DNA from: an uncultured Bacteroidota bacterium
GTDB taxonomy: Bacteria; Bacteroidota; Bacteroidia; Bacteroidales; UBA12481
Length of the DNA stretch: 8,790 bases
Assembly: GCA_903832165.1 (NCBI GenBank)
Contig: CAILAQ010000789.1
Coordinates: 1-8,790, forward strand
Direction of reading: 5' to 3'
Positions 6,670 through 8,790 of this stretch are shown piece by piece (within the stretch, counting starts at the first letter, position 1; each line of letters opens with the position of its first letter). Both the position numbers and the translations under genes were made by a program. Below the pieces are notes generated by a model. That model had not been told where the DNA came from and did not search any database. It saw nothing but the letters and a program-made list of their open reading frames with translations.

Positions 6670-6976
6670 TCTCTTCCTTCTTTAGAATTACAAACACCTC
6701 TTCATCAGGAGCTTTCATCATATATTTCTCCCTCGCGAACTTTTCGAGATTCTGAGGATTAGTTTTCAGAAGCTTGATGGCCTCACGGTCTTTGCGAATT
6801 TTATCCTGATAAAACACGGTATCTCTTCTCAGCTGATTCAGGTGCTGCTTCGACTTAAAGCGGTCGGCCAGGTTGTGCTGGTCAAAGAAGATTATAAGCA
6901 CCAGGAATATAACAAAACTGATGAAGTACTTGTTAATGAAAAGCGACAATACCGTATACCAGAATTTTTTATTCAT
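6662..6976 (-). CDS. Septum formation initiator family protein (DivIC/FtsB-like)
   Basis: A 104-residue bitopic membrane protein counted from the ATG at 6976; the frame reaches a TTG at 6988, but that codon lies within a candidate promoter element. A short cytoplasmic start (MNKKFWYTVLS) precedes one transmembrane segment (YFISFVIFLVLIIFF, about 17-31). A charged periplasmic coiled coil follows (KSKQHLNQLRRDTVFYQDKI, then KDREAIKLLK), and the C-terminal part has NPQNLEKFAREKYMMKAPDEEVFVI, which fits the family signature 'xxxExxAREKxxMxxxxExVxxI'. Such proteins act at the division septum in complex with FtsL and FtsQ-type partners. The gene lies 36 bases downstream of pruA on the same strand, so cotranscription is likely, though a promoter-like element is present in the gap. 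Its stop overlaps the glycosyltransferase stop by 8 bases. Confidence 0.88.
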   Translation of the reverse strand: MNKKFWYTVLSLFINKYFISFVIFLVLIIFFDQHNLADRFKSKQHLNQLRRDTVFYQDKIRKDREAIKLLKTNPQNLEKFAREKYMMKAPDEEVFVILKKEETK

Positions 6977-6985
6977 ATTTCGGCA

Positions 6986-6993
6986 CAAATATA
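6986..6993 (-). promoter_or_regulatory. Possible -7 promoter element before the DivIC-like gene
   Basis: TATATTTG on the minus strand matches TAnnTTTG, but it lies only 9 bases before the ATG at 6976 and has no TTTG at the -33 position. Use would give a nearly leaderless mRNA. It may be a chance match in an AT-rich gap. Confidence 0.3.
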
Positions 6994-7012
6994 CCGCAAA
7001 ATATTTTCGATT

Positions 7013-8641
7013 CTAATGATTCTCCAGGAAAGGATAGGTGTGATCCACGGGTGGCAGAAAACACTCCTTTATCGTCCTTGGAGAAACCCATCTCAGCAGG
7101 TTGAGCATGCTTCCAGCTTTATCGTTGGTGCCGGATGCCCGTGAACCACCGAAAGGCTGGCGGCCAACCACAGCTCCGGTAGGTTTATCGTTGATATAGA
7201 AATTGCCGGCTGTGTTAACAAGGCGACGGCTGGCCTGGTCGATTGCATATCGGTCTGTGGCAAAAATGGCACCGGTGAGGGCGTACGGAGAAGTATTATC
7301 AACAAGGTCCATCGTTTCAATAAACTGATTATCAGGATATACGAAAATAGTCAATACTGGTCCGAACAGTTCGGTATGCATGGTTACATAATCAGGATCG
7401 CGGGTTAGGATAACGGTAGGTTCGATAAAATATCCGGTTTCCTTAGAGAAATTTCCGCCTGAAATGATCTCCACGGAGGGATCATTTTTGGCATTCTTAA
7501 TATAGCCGGTGAGTTTGTCGTAAGCCCTTTCATCGATCACGGCATTTATAAAGTTGGAGAAATCTTCAGGGCTGCCCATTTTGAACTGTCGAAGATCATC
7601 AAGAAGATGGCAGAGAACTTTTGGCCACAGCGATTCAGGAATATAGGCACGGGAAGCAGCTGAGCATTTTTGTCCCTGATATTCGAATGCGCCACGCGAA
7701 AGAGCGGTTGCCACTTCGATCGGTCTGGCACTGGGATGAGCGAGTATATAATCCTTGCCACCGGTTTCTCCAACCAGACGCGGGAATGTCCTGTAATTCC
7801 TGATGTTGTTACCAACGGTCGTCCAAAGCGACTGAAACACATCAGTTGATCCGGTGAAATGTATGCCGGCAAGGGCTGGGTGGGCCAAAGCAACATCGGC
7901 CGCTTCTTTACCCGGGGCAAATACCATATTGAGGACTCCATCGGGTAATCCGGCAGCCTTAAATACTTCCATCAGTACTTTTGCAGAGTATATCTGGGTC
8001 TGTGCTGGTTTCCAAACTACCACATTACCCATAAGAATAGGTGCTGTAGCAAGGTTGAGTGCTATCGAAGTAAAATTATAGGGGCTTACTGCATAGATAA
8101 ATCCTTCGAGGGGCCGCTGCTCCAATCGGTTCCATGTATACCTGTTATTCTCCGGCTGAATAGCATAAATATCGGCCATGAACTTAACATTGAAATTCAG
8201 AAAGTCAATGGATTCAACAGCTGCATCAATTTCAGCCTGATGAATGTTCTTTGATTGTCCAAGCATGGTTGCCGCATTGATTTTATACCGGAAAGGTCCG
8301 GAAAGGAGGCTGGCAGCCTTTAGAAATACAGAAGCCCTCTGTTCCCACGATGTTTCCGACCATTGCTGACGAGCAGCAAGTGCAGCCTCAATGGCCTGGG
8401 TAACGTGTTTTCCCGTTCCCTGATGATATCTTGCCAAAATAGTTTTGTGATCATGTGGTGCCCGAATTTCTTCTAAAACACCTGTTTTTATCTCCTTGCC
8501 CCCTATCACCATGGGGATTTCGGTCATTTGTTCCTTCAGGAGGCGGATAGTTTCAACGATTTCAGTCCGTTCCGTAGATCCGGGTTTATAGGTTCGGACT
8601 TCTTCGTTAACCGGCGTCGGTGGTGTGGAAATACTTATCAT
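7013..8641 (-). CDS. pruA: L-glutamate gamma-semialdehyde (1-pyrroline-5-carboxylate) dehydrogenase
   Basis: A 542-residue NAD-dependent aldehyde dehydrogenase, the usual size of the stand-alone PruA/ALDH4 type. It oxidises glutamate semialdehyde, in equilibrium with 1-pyrroline-5-carboxylate, to glutamate, the last step of proline breakdown. Visible landmarks: N-terminal PTPVNEEVRTYKPGSTER typical of this subfamily; SPYNFTSIALNLATAP with Asn189; FTGST at 262-266; catalytic Glu292 in LVGETGGKDY; catalytic nucleophile Cys326 in YQGQKCSAASRAYIP; ELFGPVL; and the C-terminal NDKPTGAVVGRQPFGG, which marks P5C dehydrogenases. The ATG at 8641 is preferred over an upstream start at 8683, because the upstream region contains the -7 promoter motif and family members begin close to PTPVNE. 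There is no proline dehydrogenase (PutA) domain in this chain, so the first step must come from another gene. The DivIC-like gene follows at 36 bases. Confidence 0.95.
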   Translation of the reverse strand: MISISTPPTPVNEEVRTYKPGSTERTEIVETIRLLKEQMTEIPMVIGGKEIKTGVLEEIRAPHDHKTILARYHQGTGKHVTQAIEAALAARQQWSETSWEQRASVFLKAASLLSGPFRYKINAATMLGQSKNIHQAEIDAAVESIDFLNFNVKFMADIYAIQPENNRYTWNRLEQRPLEGFIYAVSPYNFTSIALNLATAPILMGNVVVWKPAQTQIYSAKVLMEVFKAAGLPDGVLNMVFAPGKEAADVALAHPALAGIHFTGSTDVFQSLWTTVGNNIRNYRTFPRLVGETGGKDYILAHPSARPIEVATALSRGAFEYQGQKCSAASRAYIPESLWPKVLCHLLDDLRQFKMGSPEDFSNFINAVIDERAYDKLTGYIKNAKNDPSVEIISGGNFSKETGYFIEPTVILTRDPDYVTMHTELFGPVLTIFVYPDNQFIETMDLVDNTSPYALTGAIFATDRYAIDQASRRLVNTAGNFYINDKPTGAVVGRQPFGGSRASGTNDKAGSMLNLLRWVSPRTIKECFLPPVDHTYPFLENH

Positions 8642-8660
8642 TTGAACTATTTTGTTTGGA

Positions 8661-8668
8661 CAAAAGTA
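8661..8668 (-). promoter_or_regulatory. Candidate -7 promoter element for pruA
   Basis: TACTTTTG on the minus strand matches TAnnTTTG exactly and stands 19 bases before the pruA ATG at 8641. No clear TTTG is seen 19-21 bases upstream. The position just downstream of the terminator of the preceding gene supports an independent promoter here. Confidence 0.5.
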
Positions 8669-8694
8669 TAACAAACGGTTCATCGTATTGTTAT

Positions 8695-8731
8695 AAAAAA
8701 CCGGCTGCAGGATAAATACCTGCAGCCGGTT
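8695..8731 (-). terminator. Strong intrinsic terminator of the upstream minus-strand gene
   Basis: A perfect 13-bp GC-rich stem (8699-8711 pairing with 8719-8731, core CCGGCTGCAGG) has a 7-base AT loop. On the minus strand it is followed by a run of six T (8700-8695, partly sharing the stem base). It starts 25 bases after the stop of the partial gene at the right edge, and separates that gene from pruA. Confidence 0.92.
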
Positions 8732-8755
8732 GGTGATATGCTGGTTTGGATTGGA

Positions 8756-8790
8756 CTATTTGATTTTGACAGAGCCCATATTGGCGTTGA
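8756..8790 (-). CDS. C-terminal end of an unidentified protein (start outside window)
   Basis: The minus strand reads NANMGSVKIK followed by TAG (8758-8756). The correctly oriented terminator 25 bases later supports this being the end of a real gene rather than chance. Ten residues are too few to name a family. The end GSVKIK could be the last strand of a beta-rich surface protein, but that is only a guess. Confidence 0.5.
   Translation of the reverse strand, partial: NANMGSVKIK

Overview
The window looks like a chromosomal segment of a member of the Bacteroidota, probably Bacteroidales-like. The evidence is promoter elements matching the Bacteroidota -7 consensus TAnnTTTG upstream of several genes, start codons that mostly lack a Shine-Dalgarno sequence, and Bacteroidota-type protein families (a small DivIC/FtsB protein, an OmpH/Skp-like protein, a PruA-type pyrroline-5-carboxylate dehydrogenase). 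I see no mobile element, CRISPR array, tRNA or rRNA.

Layout. Left edge: the C-terminal end of a nitroreductase (+), then about 285 bases without a convincing gene, then a bidirectional hairpin terminator. Next, on the minus strand, an exported Fe/Mn superoxide dismutase (554-1276) lies downstream of a very large fused flavoprotein (1329-4565). A divergent promoter region of about 150 bases follows. On the plus strand come an OmpH/Skp-like membrane-anchored coiled-coil protein (4719-5339) and an overlapping family 2 glycosyltransferase (5308-6669), which carries an in-frame heptanucleotide repeat. The glycosyltransferase meets a minus-strand divIC/ftsB-like gene tail to tail with an 8-base overlap. 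That gene lies 36 bases downstream of pruA (7013-8641), so the two may be cotranscribed. The right edge has a strong minus-strand terminator and the last ten codons of another minus-strand gene.

How the genes may work together. PruA oxidises glutamate semialdehyde (from pyrroline-5-carboxylate) to glutamate. The 1078-residue flavoprotein combines, in one chain, modules that occur as separate subunits in HcnABC-type, sarcosine oxidase-type and dye-linked proline or hydroxyproline dehydrogenases: a plant-type [2Fe-2S] domain, an FAD/NAD(P) domain, a two-[4Fe-4S] ferredoxin domain, a BFD-like [2Fe-2S] domain and a DAO-type FAD amine oxidoreductase. It is therefore a candidate for the upstream step that makes pyrroline-5-carboxylate, or for oxidation of a related imino or amino acid. 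This link is inference; the two genes are not in one operon. The SOD next to the flavoprotein could protect the envelope from superoxide. The other genes (OmpH/Skp-like, glycosyltransferase, DivIC-like) concern the cell envelope and division.
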